Made by a program: the position numbers and the translations under genes. The notes beneath the pieces were generated by a model that was given only the letters and a program-made list of their open reading frames with translations, was not told where the DNA came from and searched no databases. Of a DNA stretch of 64,000 nucleotides, positions 15,693 through 25,790 are shown in pieces. Source of the DNA: Nostoc sp. TCL26-01 (lineage in GTDB: Bacteria; Cyanobacteriota; Cyanobacteriia; Cyanobacteriales; Nostocaceae); contig NZ_CP040297.1 of assembly GCF_013393945.1 (NCBI RefSeq), positions 834,001 through 898,000 of the forward strand, in the 5' to 3' direction. Within the stretch, counting starts at the first letter, position 1. Each line of letters starts with the position of its first letter.

Positions 15693-16520
15693 ATGCAGTC
15701 ACTACGGAAACACTATGCTGAATACTTGATGGAAGCTGGGGAACTGGGCATTTTTATGATTGCTGCGGCGGTGGTGACGGCGATATTTGAGCATCCCAGT
15801 TCGCTTGTTCGTCAAACGATTTCAGAACCAGTTTTACGACGGTTCTTCATTGGTTTAGCAATGGGATTGACGGCTATTGGGATTATTTACTCACCTTGGG
15901 GTAAGCAATCAGGCGCACATATCAATCCGGTGGTCACGTTAACTTTTTTCCGTCTCGGTAAGATTGAATTTTGGGATGCTGTATTTTACGTTTTAGCTCA
16001 GTTTGTTGGTGGATTACTGGGATTGCTATTAGCGGTGAGGATTTTAAGAGGAGCGATCGCCCATCCTACTGTCAATTATATTGTCACAATTCCTGGTACA
16101 AATGGCGTAATAGGGGCATTTTTGGCAGAACTGCTCATTTCTTTTGGTGTGATGCTGATGATTTTAGTTGTCTCAAATCACCCTAAGCTAGCACCATTGA
16201 CAGGGATCTGTGCTGGAGTGCTGATTACAATTTACATTACCGTAGAAGCACCATTGTCGGGTATGAGCATGAATCCAACTCGGACTTTAGCCTCGGCAAT
16301 TCCCTCCCATAATTGGACTGCTATCTGGGTTTATTTCACTGCACCACTTTTAGGGATGCTTTCGGCTGCTGAAGTTTATGTCAGGCTGAAAGGGAAAAGG
16401 GCTGTACGTTGTGCTAAACTACATCACCATAACAACAAACGTTGTATCTTTCGTTGTGGCTATAGTCACCCAGAAGCAGATTATAGATCGTTGTTGAGTG
16501 ATAAGTTACCTAATTCTTAG
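15693..16520 (+). CDS. Aquaporin/MIP-family channel with NPV and NPT signature loops
   Basis: 275 residues with six hydrophobic segments in the two-fold MIP arrangement. The first half-helix reads HINPVVT (Asn78-Pro79-Val80) and the second SMNPTRTLASA (Asn194-Pro195-Thr196), so both Ala of the classic NPA boxes are replaced, while the Arg after the second box (Arg197) is kept. Inner-membrane location is expected. The permeant molecule (water, glycerol, metalloid or other) cannot be told. A cytoplasmic C-terminal tail of about 45 residues is rich in His, Cys and basic residues (KLHHHNNKRCIFRCGYSHPE), which could bind metal. The glycogen debranching enzyme gene follows 80 bp downstream on the same strand. 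Confidence 0.85.
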   Translation: MQSLRKHYAEYLMEAGELGIFMIAAAVVTAIFEHPSSLVRQTISEPVLRRFFIGLAMGLTAIGIIYSPWGKQSGAHINPVVTLTFFRLGKIEFWDAVFYVLAQFVGGLLGLLLAVRILRGAIAHPTVNYIVTIPGTNGVIGAFLAELLISFGVMLMILVVSNHPKLAPLTGICAGVLITIYITVEAPLSGMSMNPTRTLASAIPSHNWTAIWVYFTAPLLGMLSAAEVYVRLKGKRAVRCAKLHHHNNKRCIFRCGYSHPEADYRSLLSDKLPNS

Positions 16521-16600
16521 TATCGCTTGGCAAATTTCAGCAGTTTACAGACTGCATACGTAATAATTCAAATATTGATTGCCAGAAATAGTACTAACTT

Positions 16601-18583
16601 ATGTGTATGGAATTTGGGCGGGAAATCTGCGGTAATCTGGAAAATGCAGAATCAAGGGAATGGTTAGTCACTAACGGTATTGGTGGTTATGCTTCGGGAA
16701 CGATCGCAGGTTTATTGACACGCCGCTATCATGGCTTACTAGTATCGGCATTGCAACCACCTCTAGGTCGTACCCTAATGCTGACAAAATTAGATGAAAT
16801 TGCCCTCTATGATACTCGCTTTTATTCTCTCAGCACGAACCGTTGGGCAGATGGTATTGTCAGTCCTCACGGTTATCAACATATAGAAAGTTTTACTTTG
16901 GAAGGTACAGTTCCCGTTTGGCGTTTCGCTGTTGCTGATGCTTTGTTAGAAAAACGGGTATGGATGCAGCAGGGAGCTAATACAACTTATGTGCAGTATA
17001 CTCTGCGTCGGGGTACGCGATCGCTAAAGTTGCAGCTGAAAGCATTGATTAATTACCGCGATTATCACGGTGACACCCGAAACAACGGTTGGCAAATGTC
17101 TATTGAAGCGGTGGAACAAGGGATTTGTGTAATTGCTTATCCCGGTGCTGTACCATTTTATTTGCTAAGTGATGGCGGTATTGCGTCGCCTGTTGACAAT
17201 TGGTACTATGGCTTTGACCTAACAGTGGAACGCTACCGGGGATTGAGTGATCAAGAAGACCATCTCCACGCTGCTACCTTTGAGGTGACACTTAATCCTG
17301 GGGAAACACTCACATTTGTTGCTAGTACTGACCAACAACCAGACTTGAATGGTGAAGCAGCTCTCAAACGCCGGCACAATTTTGAGCAGAAGTTAATTGG
17401 TGTCTGGAAATCTCACCAACCCCTCGACGCACCCGATTCTCCAGCCTGGATTAACCATTTAGTTTTAGCTGCTGACCAGTTCATTGTAGATCGTTCCGTA
17501 CCAGCAGATCCTTACGGCAAAACTATCATCGCTGGTTATCACTGGTTTGGTGACTGGGGACGAGATACGATGATTAGTCTACCCGGTTTAACCTTAGCTA
17601 CTGGTCGTCCAGAAGTTGCACGTTCGATTCTTCGCACCTTCTCTAGATATGTAGACCAAGGAATGTTGCCTAATCGTTTTCCTGATGCGGGTGAGACACC
17701 AGAATATAATACAGTTGATGCAACTCTCTGGTATTTTGAAGCTATTCGGGCTTATCACAACACCACTAGGGATGATGATTTACTGATAGAATTATTCCCC
17801 GTACTGATAGATATTATTAACTGGCATTGTCGCGGTACACGCTACAATATTCACCTCGATGCTACCGATGGTTTACTGTATGCAGGGGAATCAGGTGTGC
17901 AACTAACTTGGATGGATGCCAAGGTGGGAGACTGGGTGGTAACACCTCGCATTGGTAAACCAGTCGAGGTCAATGCTCTGTGGTATAATGCCCTACGGAT
18001 AATGGCTAAATTTGCTCGTCTGTTGGGTAAGCCTCACCAAGAATACGAGGCAATGGCTGACCGTGCTAAGTCTAGATTTGATCGCTTCTGGAATGATGAT
18101 CTGGGTTATTGTTATGACGTGATAGACAGTCCCGATGGTGATGATTTATCGTTGCGTCCTAATCAAATCTTGGCTGTGTCCTTAACAGAAAGTCCGCTAA
18201 CACCTACCCAGCAAAGGAGTGTAGTGGAAGCTTGTGGGCGGATGCTGTTGACTTCTCATGGGTTGCGATCGCTTTCTGCCGACCATCCCCAGTATCAGGG
18301 AAAATACGGTGGTAACCAGTATCAACGTGATGGAGCTTACCATCAGGGAACCGTCTGGGGTTGGTTGCTGGGTGCATTTGTCACAGCACACCTGCGTGTC
18401 TACAAAAATCCTCAACAGGCGCGGCAATTTTTACAACCAATGGCTAATCATCTTACAGCACATGGTCTTGGTAGTCTCAGCGAAATTTTTGATGGTGATG
18501 CACCAATGATTCCACGAGGATGTATGGCCCAAGCTTGGACAGTTGCAGAGGTTTTGCGTGCTTGGGTAGCTACAGAGAGTTGA
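16601..18583 (+). CDS. Glycogen debranching enzyme, amylo-alpha-1,6-glucosidase type
   Basis: 660 residues of the two-domain archaeal/bacterial GDE type. The N-terminal domain begins with EWLVTNGIGGYASGTIAGLL (about 21-40) and TRRYHGLLVSALQPP, both diagnostic. The C-terminal (alpha/alpha)6 domain has YHWFGDWGRDTMISLPGLTL (about 315-334), LPNRFPDAGETPEYNTVDAT and the late segment QRDGAYHQGTVWGWLLGAF that holds a second acidic catalytic region. It should hydrolyse alpha-1,6 branch points in glycogen in the cytoplasm. An in-frame ATG two codons downstream may be the start. Confidence 0.92.
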   Translation: MCMEFGREICGNLENAESREWLVTNGIGGYASGTIAGLLTRRYHGLLVSALQPPLGRTLMLTKLDEIALYDTRFYSLSTNRWADGIVSPHGYQHIESFTLEGTVPVWRFAVADALLEKRVWMQQGANTTYVQYTLRRGTRSLKLQLKALINYRDYHGDTRNNGWQMSIEAVEQGICVIAYPGAVPFYLLSDGGIASPVDNWYYGFDLTVERYRGLSDQEDHLHAATFEVTLNPGETLTFVASTDQQPDLNGEAALKRRHNFEQKLIGVWKSHQPLDAPDSPAWINHLVLAADQFIVDRSVPADPYGKTIIAGYHWFGDWGRDTMISLPGLTLATGRPEVARSILRTFSRYVDQGMLPNRFPDAGETPEYNTVDATLWYFEAIRAYHNTTRDDDLLIELFPVLIDIINWHCRGTRYNIHLDATDGLLYAGESGVQLTWMDAKVGDWVVTPRIGKPVEVNALWYNALRIMAKFARLLGKPHQEYEAMADRAKSRFDRFWNDDLGYCYDVIDSPDGDDLSLRPNQILAVSLTESPLTPTQQRSVVEACGRMLLTSHGLRSLSADHPQYQGKYGGNQYQRDGAYHQGTVWGWLLGAFVTAHLRVYKNPQQARQFLQPMANHLTAHGLGSLSEIFDGDAPMIPRGCMAQAWTVAEVLRAWVATES

Positions 18584-18601
18584 ATTTAAGTTTAGTTGGT
18601 A

Positions 18602-18952
18602 TCACAGAGGCAGTTTTGCAATCCGATCAATCCACTCGTCTGCACTCGATACTGTCCAAATCAGTAATAGTTCCTCAATAACAACTTCTATCGATAATTT
18701 CCTAGAGACGATGATAACTCCTGAACTCTGATTGTTAGTAATAAATTTAGCAAATTCTGTTGGCATTGTTTTACGATCATGGCTGACGAGAATACGCTTT
18801 TGTTGTGCAGCGATCGCTAATACTTCTGAATCTTTCACACCTTTTAAATCAGCAAAAAAGGCGGTTTGAAAATCAATTTTCGGCTCTCGCCGCAAAACGC
18901 CTGTGACAATTACCTGATTCAAGTCAGCATCGGCTTGGTAACAAATACTCAC
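18602..18952 (-). CDS. DUF5615 PIN-like putative toxin
   Basis: 116 residues of the small PIN-like DUF5615 family. Acidic residues typical of PIN nucleases are visible: ADADLNQ near residues 7-13, GVKDSEVL at about 38-45, and LVSHDRKTMP at about 55-64. The first motif is usually FLaDEnl; here it is YQADADLN, a modest departure. Its start overlaps the DUF433 gene stop by 4 bases (ATGA), the typical coupling of this toxin-antitoxin-like pair. RNase activity is assumed from the family only. Confidence 0.78.
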   Translation of the reverse strand: MSICYQADADLNQVIVTGVLRREPKIDFQTAFFADLKGVKDSEVLAIAAQQKRILVSHDRKTMPTEFAKFITNNQSSGVIIVSRKLSIEVVIEELLLIWTVSSADEWIDRIAKLPL

Positions 18953-19278
18953 GATCTCACTTGCTGATTTACTGATTTAGCTGATATTAGCTTATTGTAC
19001 AAAGCAGGAGCAGTTGTTTGTAGAGGTTGGGGCATAGCATCAAAAGCTGCTTCCTCTGCTGCTAAGTAGGCATCTATTTCCACACGATTAGCTAAATAGA
19101 AAGCGATCGCTCCATAAACTTGTTCCAATGTGAGTAACTCAAAAGATTGAACAATACTTTCAGGTGATAATCCACCCTGGAAAGCATAAACAATTGAGTC
19201 AAGAGAAATCCGAGTTCCTTCAACCCAGTAAGCATGATTGCTATACTCTACATAAGATTTGGCAGCAACAACTGGCAT
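18949..19278 (-). CDS. DUF433 putative antitoxin
   Basis: 109 residues. The core YVEYSNHAYWVEGTRISLDS, IVYAFQGGLSPESIVQSFEL and VYGAIAFYLANR matches DUF433, a winged-helix-like family that accompanies DUF5615 PIN-like proteins. It probably neutralises and autoregulates the downstream gene. The two genes overlap by 4 bases and appear intact, so the module may be functional. Confidence 0.82.
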   Translation of the reverse strand: MPVVAAKSYVEYSNHAYWVEGTRISLDSIVYAFQGGLSPESIVQSFELLTLEQVYGAIAFYLANRVEIDAYLAAEEAAFDAMPQPLQTTAPALYNKLISAKSVNQQVRS

Positions 19279-19377
19279 ATGTTTGCTTTAGTTTTACCTA
19301 CTCTTAATCATAAGCTCAATTAAGTTTTCCGCATCGTTGGAGCAAAGGCATAGCCTGTCACATCGCTCGTCTATATT

Positions 19378-19935
19378 TTACGTTATCTCATCACGCTGTA
19401 AACGAATCTCTACTTCGCGTTCTACATACTCCCATTCTTTAGTGGCACGCATTCGTAACAACAATTCATCAAAGGCGCTGCTGTGTTCTGGTGCGAATTC
19501 AAACCATGTGAGAAAATCAAATGGTTCCTCGATATCACGACAGTGTAGCAACCGACGTGCAACCCCAGGTAAATACTCTAAACCATTAGCTGTGTGATGT
19601 GATTGTTCCTCAAAAATCGCTCGCCTCTCATCTTGTGGCATTTCCCACCACTGAGCAGATTTTTTAATGGGGATCAACACTGCTAAAATAGCTTCCGAGC
19701 GATTTAGCACAGGCTGCACAGATTGAAGAACATTGATTTCATCACGGACAGCATAGCGAATATTGCTGCTAAAACCTTGTAAAATCCATAAACTATCCAA
19801 TGGCAAGTTCGTAACAGCATCATTCACCACATTAAGTCTGTCAACAAGCTCTAAACTCTCTCCCAAAATACCTCGCGCCTCTAATACTCGCCATATACCT
19901 TGCTTACCACCAATAAACGAATATCTATTTTTCAT
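19378..19935 (-). CDS. Dimeric-type (clade 2) chlorite dismutase homologue
   Basis: 185 residues, the short length typical of dimeric chlorite dismutases known from a Cyanothece strain and Nitrobacter. The residues that matter line up by number: proximal haem ligand His114 (QSHHTANG), distal Arg127 (GVARRL), Lys92 and Trp96 in IKKSAQWW, and Glu167 in KEWEY. In the family, haem b and the distal Arg allow conversion of chlorite to chloride and O2; the physiological role in cyanobacteria is unknown. No signal peptide is visible, so it is likely cytoplasmic. The gene stands between two toxin-antitoxin-like loci. The family call is strong; activity is inferred. Confidence 0.85.
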   Translation of the reverse strand: MKNRYSFIGGKQGIWRVLEARGILGESLELVDRLNVVNDAVTNLPLDSLWILQGFSSNIRYAVRDEINVLQSVQPVLNRSEAILAVLIPIKKSAQWWEMPQDERRAIFEEQSHHTANGLEYLPGVARRLLHCRDIEEPFDFLTWFEFAPEHSSAFDELLLRMRATKEWEYVEREVEIRLQRDEIT

Positions 19936-20052
19936 ACTGTTCTACAACCTCAGTTTCCATCAAAAAGGCTGACTAGAGAAATACTTGAGTTACTGTAACT
20001 GCATTTCCAGGTAATTAAATGAGATTTTGTTAAAAAAATTATTTTATTAAAA

Positions 20053-20832
20053 TCACATTTTTGAGGATAGGGAAATAATACCTGCCTGCAAGACTTTTAA
20101 CCTATAACCGAAAGAACCAGGCTGATCAACATTTAAGCTTTTAATCAGTTTATCTAATAATATATTTAGCTCGAATAGAGTTTTTTCTTGAACTATTCTG
20201 TAAATATCTTGTCCAAGCAAGTATATATTTGCATCAAGAAATTCAACTACTCCATCAGCAAGTTCCTCTGCTAATTCAGCGTAAACGCGCTCATCATCTT
20301 CATATTTTAATAAAATAAATTCAATATCTTCTAAATCTTTGTTAGTACCTTCCCCACGATCTCCCCAAGCAAAAATCTTAAGAACTATAAAAGCTGGCGT
20401 ATCAATAACTGGGATTTCTAAATCATCAATCTTAATAATTTTAGCATATTGTAGAGCTTCAGTAAACCCCAAAACATTCATAGAATTACCACTATCAGAC
20501 CAAACAATTTGTTGATTAGGTTCACCAATTTCGCCAAAAGGTACAATATCAACTTCAATGTTAGTTTCAATATGTCTAAATTTATGGGAATTTTTTGTAG
20601 ACTTAAAGCGAGGAGAATCACCTTTGGTTAGATATTCACTCATTGCTTGATAAGCTGCCCAGCTATCTATGGATATTGCTATATCCCAGTCTTTTGTTCC
20701 TCTACCTTACCCAAATTTTTGATCGAACATTAATAATCTAGCTCCTGCACCTACCAAAATCATTGGTAAATTTAAAGTGCTAATTATAGTTACTAGATCA
20801 ACTAAAACTTGTTTCTCTTGGGAAGCAATCAT
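20053..20832 (-). pseudogene. AbiEii-like nucleotidyltransferase toxin gene with an in-frame nonsense codon
   Basis: Reading from ATG 20832, the frame gives MIASQEKQVLVDLVTIISTL and MILVGAGARLLMFDQKFG, then TAA at 20709-20707 (codon 42). The same frame continues GRGTKDWDIAISIDSWAAYQ and on to the stop at 20053, 260 codons in all. The DWD pair after the stop is the metal-binding DxD of the nucleotidyltransferase fold. A single base change (for example GAA to TAA) explains the stop. Translation could restart at ATG 20643, but that product (196 residues) lacks the catalytic DWD. The 9-bp gap to an AbiEi-like gene upstream identifies the pair. I judge the toxin inactive unless the stop is read through. 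Confidence 0.72.
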
Positions 20833-20841
20833 TCTTTTGAG

Positions 20842-21906
20842 TTATGTTTTAATGTATTGCTCGTAAATTATTTGAGCAGTTTCTTTTAATCGACTATTGC
20901 CAGTCCAAACTAACTCTGCATGAATTAGCAATGGGTTAACAAGATTATCTTTTGATGCTTTGAAGTCATTTTTCTGGTAGTTATCATTACCAATACTTTG
21001 AAGCAATACAACATTGCCCTCAGCATCAGGCTTTAATTTGAGATTGACTACTATCTGACGTTCATCGACGTTTTTATTGAGGTGTAATGTTGCACTAATA
21101 GGGCGAATATATTCAGTTATTATTGAAGCAGCAAGTTCTCCACCTATTAAATAACCGTATACATCTGCATACTTTTTCAGATCAGTTTCAACTTCTGAGA
21201 AGTTTCGTTTTCCAATAGGACTAAATGTGCCAAGCAGTAATTTTGCACGCAACTTTTCAGAGTATCCTAACTCCCATCGCTCCAAAAGTTTAACATAATC
21301 GATAATTTCATATCCTCCATGTTTATGTCTAATATAATCTAACTCTTGTAGTTTTTTAAGTGTATTTTTCACTGTTTTGGGGGTAACACCAGCGATGTCG
21401 GCAATTTTCTCATCGAAATCACGCTCTATCGAAATAAATTTTGGTTGCTTAAGCAAAGCATACATGACTTGCAATGTAGCAGGAGTAATTTCTAAAGATT
21501 TATGTGTATTGTTTCTAGAAACTTGATTGCGAACTACTATATAAATTTCTGGGCTATTAAGATAAATATTTCCCTCAATATCAATAAATTCAATGTTTTT
21601 TTCTAAAAGTTGCTCGACAACTAAGCTAGATAAATTGTGTGTAACGAGTAAAGGTCTTTGTCCATGCTTTAGTCTTTTACCTAAATTTGTAAAATATTCT
21701 GCAACTTGTTCAATTACATCGTTGGTAAGTCCAGTTTTAATTTCACATATATAATTTGCAGTTTTATGAGAAGTATTAATTATTAACTGCCCATCTGCTA
21801 AAACTTCGCTGGAAAAATAAGGTTCTCCCTGAATCGTAGCTTGAATATTAGGCAGTGATTCAAGGTAAGTCAGACATTTTTGGAACAGTGGGTTTTTTGG
21901 AGGCAT
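20842..21906 (-). CDS. AbiEi-like antitoxin / transcriptional regulator
   Basis: 354 residues. The N-terminal part (1-130) looks like a restriction-endonuclease-like or DUF-type domain (FIDIEGNIYLNSPEIYIVVR), and residues about 140-200 form a winged helix (TPATLQVMYALLKQP, then KIADIAGVTPKTVKNTLKKL). The remainder reads LIGGELAASIITEYIRPISA, as in AbiEi-type regulators that pair with nucleotidyltransferase toxins. In AbiE (type IV) systems the AbiEi protein represses the operon. The gene is intact although its partner downstream carries a nonsense codon, fitting loss of toxin before antitoxin. Confidence 0.72.
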   Translation of the reverse strand: MPPKNPLFQKCLTYLESLPNIQATIQGEPYFSSEVLADGQLIINTSHKTANYICEIKTGLTNDVIEQVAEYFTNLGKRLKHGQRPLLVTHNLSSLVVEQLLEKNIEFIDIEGNIYLNSPEIYIVVRNQVSRNNTHKSLEITPATLQVMYALLKQPKFISIERDFDEKIADIAGVTPKTVKNTLKKLQELDYIRHKHGGYEIIDYVKLLERWELGYSEKLRAKLLLGTFSPIGKRNFSEVETDLKKYADVYGYLIGGELAASIITEYIRPISATLHLNKNVDERQIVVNLKLKPDAEGNVVLLQSIGNDNYQKNDFKASKDNLVNPLLIHAELVWTGNSRLKETAQIIYEQYIKT

Positions 21907-22397
21907 GAACTATTCCCCCATTTCAGAACATAAAAGTCAATTATAACCCTTAATTAATATTGAGATTGTTATCAGCGTCCTCGCCTTGTAGATCAGATGT
22001 AAGATGATTGTTCTAGGCGATCGCTTACATATCTTTAAAATTGGGTATGTAACTCATTAGTGGAAAACCAATATTTGTAAACACGCCATTTGATTTTGCT
22101 TGAGTATATTCTTCAAGTTTGTCTGTGGCAAACTTGACTGTACTTGCAGAAACACCGGACTTGACTGCAAGTTGTAAAAATGCCTACTAATTCAACACAA
22201 CTACTACAACAAGACTACTTTCACAATATAATTGCTCACTTTATAGCAAAACTCAATAAAAATTAATATAAATTTTCCCTGAGTTTTTTCTGCATTTTTA
22301 TTTACGATCTAGATGAGAAAGTTTTCAGCAAATATTCAGCGATATCTGAACGAAAGACGGGATACTCCAGATAGCAAATTCATGGAAATATGATGCT
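21907..22397. other. Intergenic region with a possible gene fragment on the minus strand
   Basis: A minus-strand stretch 22183-22025 encodes about 52 residues (AFLQLAVKSGVSASTVKFAT, then DKLEEYTQAKSNG, ending NFKDM stop) but is preceded directly by a stop and has no start. It has protein-like codon use and may be the tail of a lost gene; I do not recognise it. Nothing else is seen before the glycosidase gene. Confidence 0.4.
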
Positions 22398-25112
22398 ATG
22401 ATGACGAATCTGACTCCAGAAGAAATTAGATTACAAGAAGCTTTGCATCATGTAGCCCATTGGCGGAGATGGGGGCCTTATTTAAGTGAAAGACAGTGGG
22501 GAACTGTCCGGGAAGATTACAGTCCTCATGGGACGGCGTGGGACTATTTCACCCATGAACAAGCCCGTTCTCGTGTGTATCGTTGGGGTGAAGATGGGAT
22601 TTTGGGGATTTCCGATAATCATCAACGGTTGTGTTTGGCGATCGCTCTGTGGAATGGTGAAGATGCTATTCTCAAAGAAAGAATCTTTGGGCTGACTGGT
22701 AATGAGGGTAATCACGGGGAAGACGTGAAAGAATATTACTTTTATTTAGACAGCACCCCCACGCATTCTTATATGCAAGCGCTGTATAAATATCCGCAAG
22801 CAGCTTTTCCTTACTCTCAATTAGTTACAGAAAATCAACGCCGCAGTCGTCAAGAACCAGAATTTGAACTAATAGATACAGGTGTATTTGATGACAACCG
22901 CTACTTTGATGTGTTTGTGGAATATGCCAAAGATTCGGCTGAAGATATTCTCATGCAAATTAAAGTAATCAATCGAGGTACAGAAACTAAAACCCTGTAC
23001 TTATTACCAACAATTTGGTTCCGCAATACTTGGTGTTGGAATGGAGATGCAGATAAACCTAGTTTAAAAGAAATTAAATCAGATCATAGCGGTCATATTA
23101 TTGCTGCATCTCATTCAACTTTAGGTAACAGGTGGTTATATTGTCAATCAGCATCTGAGGTTGTTTTTACAGACAACGAGACAAATTACCAGCGATTATT
23201 TAACTCGCCTAATACTTCTAAGTATGTAAAAGATGGGATTAATAACTATATTGTAAATGGTGATAAATCAGCAATAAATCCTGATAAAGTCGGTACTAAA
23301 GCATCTGCCAATTATATATTAACAGTCAACCCAAATGAAACAAAAATTATCAAATTACGACTGAGTAATATACCCGACTTAGTTGAGCCATTAGGCAAAG
23401 AATTTGATGCTATATTTTTAAAACGGCAACAAGAAGCCGATGAATTTTATCAATGGATTACACCACATTCTCTCAGTGAAGATATGCGAAATGTGCAGCG
23501 TCAAGCCTTTGCGGGGATGCTGTGGAGTAAGCAATTTTATCATTATATTGTTGAGGATTGGCTCAAAGGCGATCGCCACGCGCCACCACCCCCACCAGAA
23601 CGGCAAAATGGCAGGAATCAAGAATGGTTTCATCTCTATAATGAAGATATTCTTTCTATGCCTGATAAGTGGGAATATCCTTGGTTTGCAGCTTGGGATT
23701 TAGCATTTCATACTATTCCTTTGGCAATGATTGATCCAGATTTTGCTAAATACCAATTGGATATTTTAACAAGAGAATGGTATATGCACCCAAATGGGCA
23801 AATTCCCGCTTATGAATGGGCATTTGGTGACGTGAATCCCCCTGTTCATGCTTGGGCAACTTGGCAAATTTATCAGATTGAACAAAAAATTTATGGACGT
23901 GCAGATAGGCAGTTTTTAGAGCGAGTATTTCAAAAACTCATGCTCAATTTTACCTGGTGGGTAAATCGTAAGGATGCTGAAGGGAATAATATCTTTCAAG
24001 GGGGATTTTTAGGGTTAGATAATATTGGTGTATTTGATCGCAGTGCCAACCTACCTACAGGCGGACATATCGATCAATCTGATGGTACAAGTTGGATGGG
24101 AATGTACTGTTTAAATATGTTGGCGATCGCGCTAGAATTAGCCAAGACTAATCCTGTTTATGAAGATATTGCCACCAAGTTCTTTGAGCATTTTCTTTAC
24201 ATAGCTGATGCCATGAATAAAATCGGCGAACTAGAAGCTAGTTTATGGCATGAAGCCGATGGTTTTTACTACGATGTGTTGCATCTGCATGAACGGCAGA
24301 TTACCTTAAAAGTCCGGTCAATGGTAGGGTTAATTCCCCTATTTGCGATTGAAACTATCGAACCAGAAACATTAAAAATGCTGCCTGGATTTAAGAAGCG
24401 GCTAGAATGGTTTATTCAAAACCGTCCTGATTTACGGCAAAATGTAGCTTGCATGGAAACAAAAGGCATAGGTGCGAGAAGATTGCTAGCGATTGTTTCG
24501 CGGGATAAACTCAGAAGTCTTTTGCAAAAAATGTTAGATGAAAGTGAGTTTCTCAGTCCTTATGGAATTCGCGCACTCTCTAGATTTCATGCTCAACATC
24601 CTTACACATTTAATGTCAATGGTTCTCAATTTCGGGTAGATTATGAACCAGCAGAATCTACTAGTGGTTTATTTGGTGGTAATTCTAATTGGCGTGGTCC
24701 AGTTTGGTTTCCGGTGAACTTCTTACTAATTGAATCCTTGCAAAAGTTTTACTCTTATTTAGGAGATGATTTTCTTGTGGAATGTCCCACAGGTTCTGGT
24801 CAAATGATGACACTTTGGCAAGTTTCTTTAGAATTATCTCGAAGATTAACGAAAATTTTCTTGCAAAATTCCTCTGGACAACGACCCGTTTATGGAGGAA
24901 CACAAAAGTTGCAAAATGACCCGCACTGGCAAAATTTGATTTTATTCTATGAATATTTTCATGGTGATAACGGAGCCGGCATTGGTGCTAGTCATCAAAC
25001 TGGATGGACAGGTTTAGTTGCTCAACTTATCCAACAATTTGGTGAGTGTAAATCACAACATTATCAACCACAAATAGAGCAAGATATAGACAAGCAGTAT
25101 CAAAAGAGATAA
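22398..25112 (+). CDS. Large glycoside hydrolase, GH63-like (MGH1-type domain)
   Basis: 904 residues, no signal peptide. The start [20 protein letters not shown] and [20 protein letters not shown] (about 14-55) are typical of bacterial GH63-like proteins. The catalytic (alpha/alpha)6 barrel spans about 370-880, with [38 protein letters not shown] (containing the usual catalytic Asp region), and near the end [20 protein letters not shown]. Bacterial members act on alpha-glucosides, including glucosylglycerate and mannosylglycerate types; the substrate here is unknown. It is probably cytoplasmic. Its neighbours do not define a pathway, but a debranching enzyme lies 4 kb upstream. Confidence 0.85.
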   Translation: MMTNLTPEEIRLQEALHHVAHWRRWGPYLSERQWGTVREDYSPHGTAWDYFTHEQARSRVYRWGEDGILGISDNHQRLCLAIALWNGEDAILKERIFGLTGNEGNHGEDVKEYYFYLDSTPTHSYMQALYKYPQAAFPYSQLVTENQRRSRQEPEFELIDTGVFDDNRYFDVFVEYAKDSAEDILMQIKVINRGTETKTLYLLPTIWFRNTWCWNGDADKPSLKEIKSDHSGHIIAASHSTLGNRWLYCQSASEVVFTDNETNYQRLFNSPNTSKYVKDGINNYIVNGDKSAINPDKVGTKASANYILTVNPNETKIIKLRLSNIPDLVEPLGKEFDAIFLKRQQEADEFYQWITPHSLSEDMRNVQRQAFAGMLWSKQFYHYIVEDWLKGDRHAPPPPPERQNGRNQEWFHLYNEDILSMPDKWEYPWFAAWDLAFHTIPLAMIDPDFAKYQLDILTREWYMHPNGQIPAYEWAFGDVNPPVHAWATWQIYQIEQKIYGRADRQFLERVFQKLMLNFTWWVNRKDAEGNNIFQGGFLGLDNIGVFDRSANLPTGGHIDQSDGTSWMGMYCLNMLAIALELAKTNPVYEDIATKFFEHFLYIADAMNKIGELEASLWHEADGFYYDVLHLHERQITLKVRSMVGLIPLFAIETIEPETLKMLPGFKKRLEWFIQNRPDLRQNVACMETKGIGARRLLAIVSRDKLRSLLQKMLDESEFLSPYGIRALSRFHAQHPYTFNVNGSQFRVDYEPAESTSGLFGGNSNWRGPVWFPVNFLLIESLQKFYSYLGDDFLVECPTGSGQMMTLWQVSLELSRRLTKIFLQNSSGQRPVYGGTQKLQNDPHWQNLILFYEYFHGDNGAGIGASHQTGWTGLVAQLIQQFGECKSQHYQPQIEQDIDKQYQKR

Positions 25113-25790
25113 ACACTGGCTTAGAGGATGTTTGAAAAGTCTAATATGTTACTCACCTGGTCGATTAGAAATCGCGTCTACACAGACGAAACCTACTTGC
25201 GTGGGTTGGAAATCCTTAACTTTGTATTAGTCCGCGCAGGCGGACTTTGCCTGTGTAGTAGCGAATTATATTCGCCCAAAACTTTTTAAACTGCGATCGC
25301 TTCTCTACTCACCTAAAAAACGTCATACCATAAAACCATCGAATTGTCTAGTAAATTTCGCTACATAAAAATTTTTGTTAAGGATTAATATCCAGAACCA
25401 ATACTTTGATTGACGATCGCGGCTTAAGATAGCTTTAATATTCAGATGAAATCGGCGTTTGTGCTTATATAAATGAGGGGTGAAGTCAATTTCTGCATGA
25501 TTTGTACTTTAATGAGTACGATGATGAGCAACTGACAACTGGGAATTCCAGTTGATTTAGGAAAACCAAACTCAGAAAGCTACTGATTTTAGTACATCTT
25601 GGCAGTTGCTGACTTCTATCCTCCTACTGACTGTCTACCTTGTAGTTGATGCAGTAGATGTGATGGGGCAACTATGGTTATAGGACACTAAAACCTGTTT
25701 CCCAACTCAATTTGATGCAAGTGTCTATTGTCTAATCAGCAGCCTTGTGGTTGTAATTGTTCAGATTAGAGAACCTCAACTGTCAAATTA
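25113..25790. other. 0.7-kb intergenic region with a foldback-element relic
   Basis: Apart from the relic at 25161-25284 no coding or RNA gene was recognised. The long leader before the CAAD gene contains TCTACCTTGTAGTTGATGCA-type imperfect inverted DNA of no known meaning. Confidence 0.5.
25161..25284. mobile_element. Degenerate foldback (MITE-like) element, relic copy
   Basis: The left end CGATTAGAAATCGCGTCTACACA and right end TGTGTAGTAGCGAATTATATTCGC are imperfect inverted repeats, with an inner hairpin AGTCCGCGCAGGCGGACT. The element at 63497-63764 has the same parts (GATTAGAAATCGCGGCTA, CGCCTGCGCGGACT, GCCTGTGTAGCCGCGA), so both belong to one family. Confidence 0.65.
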
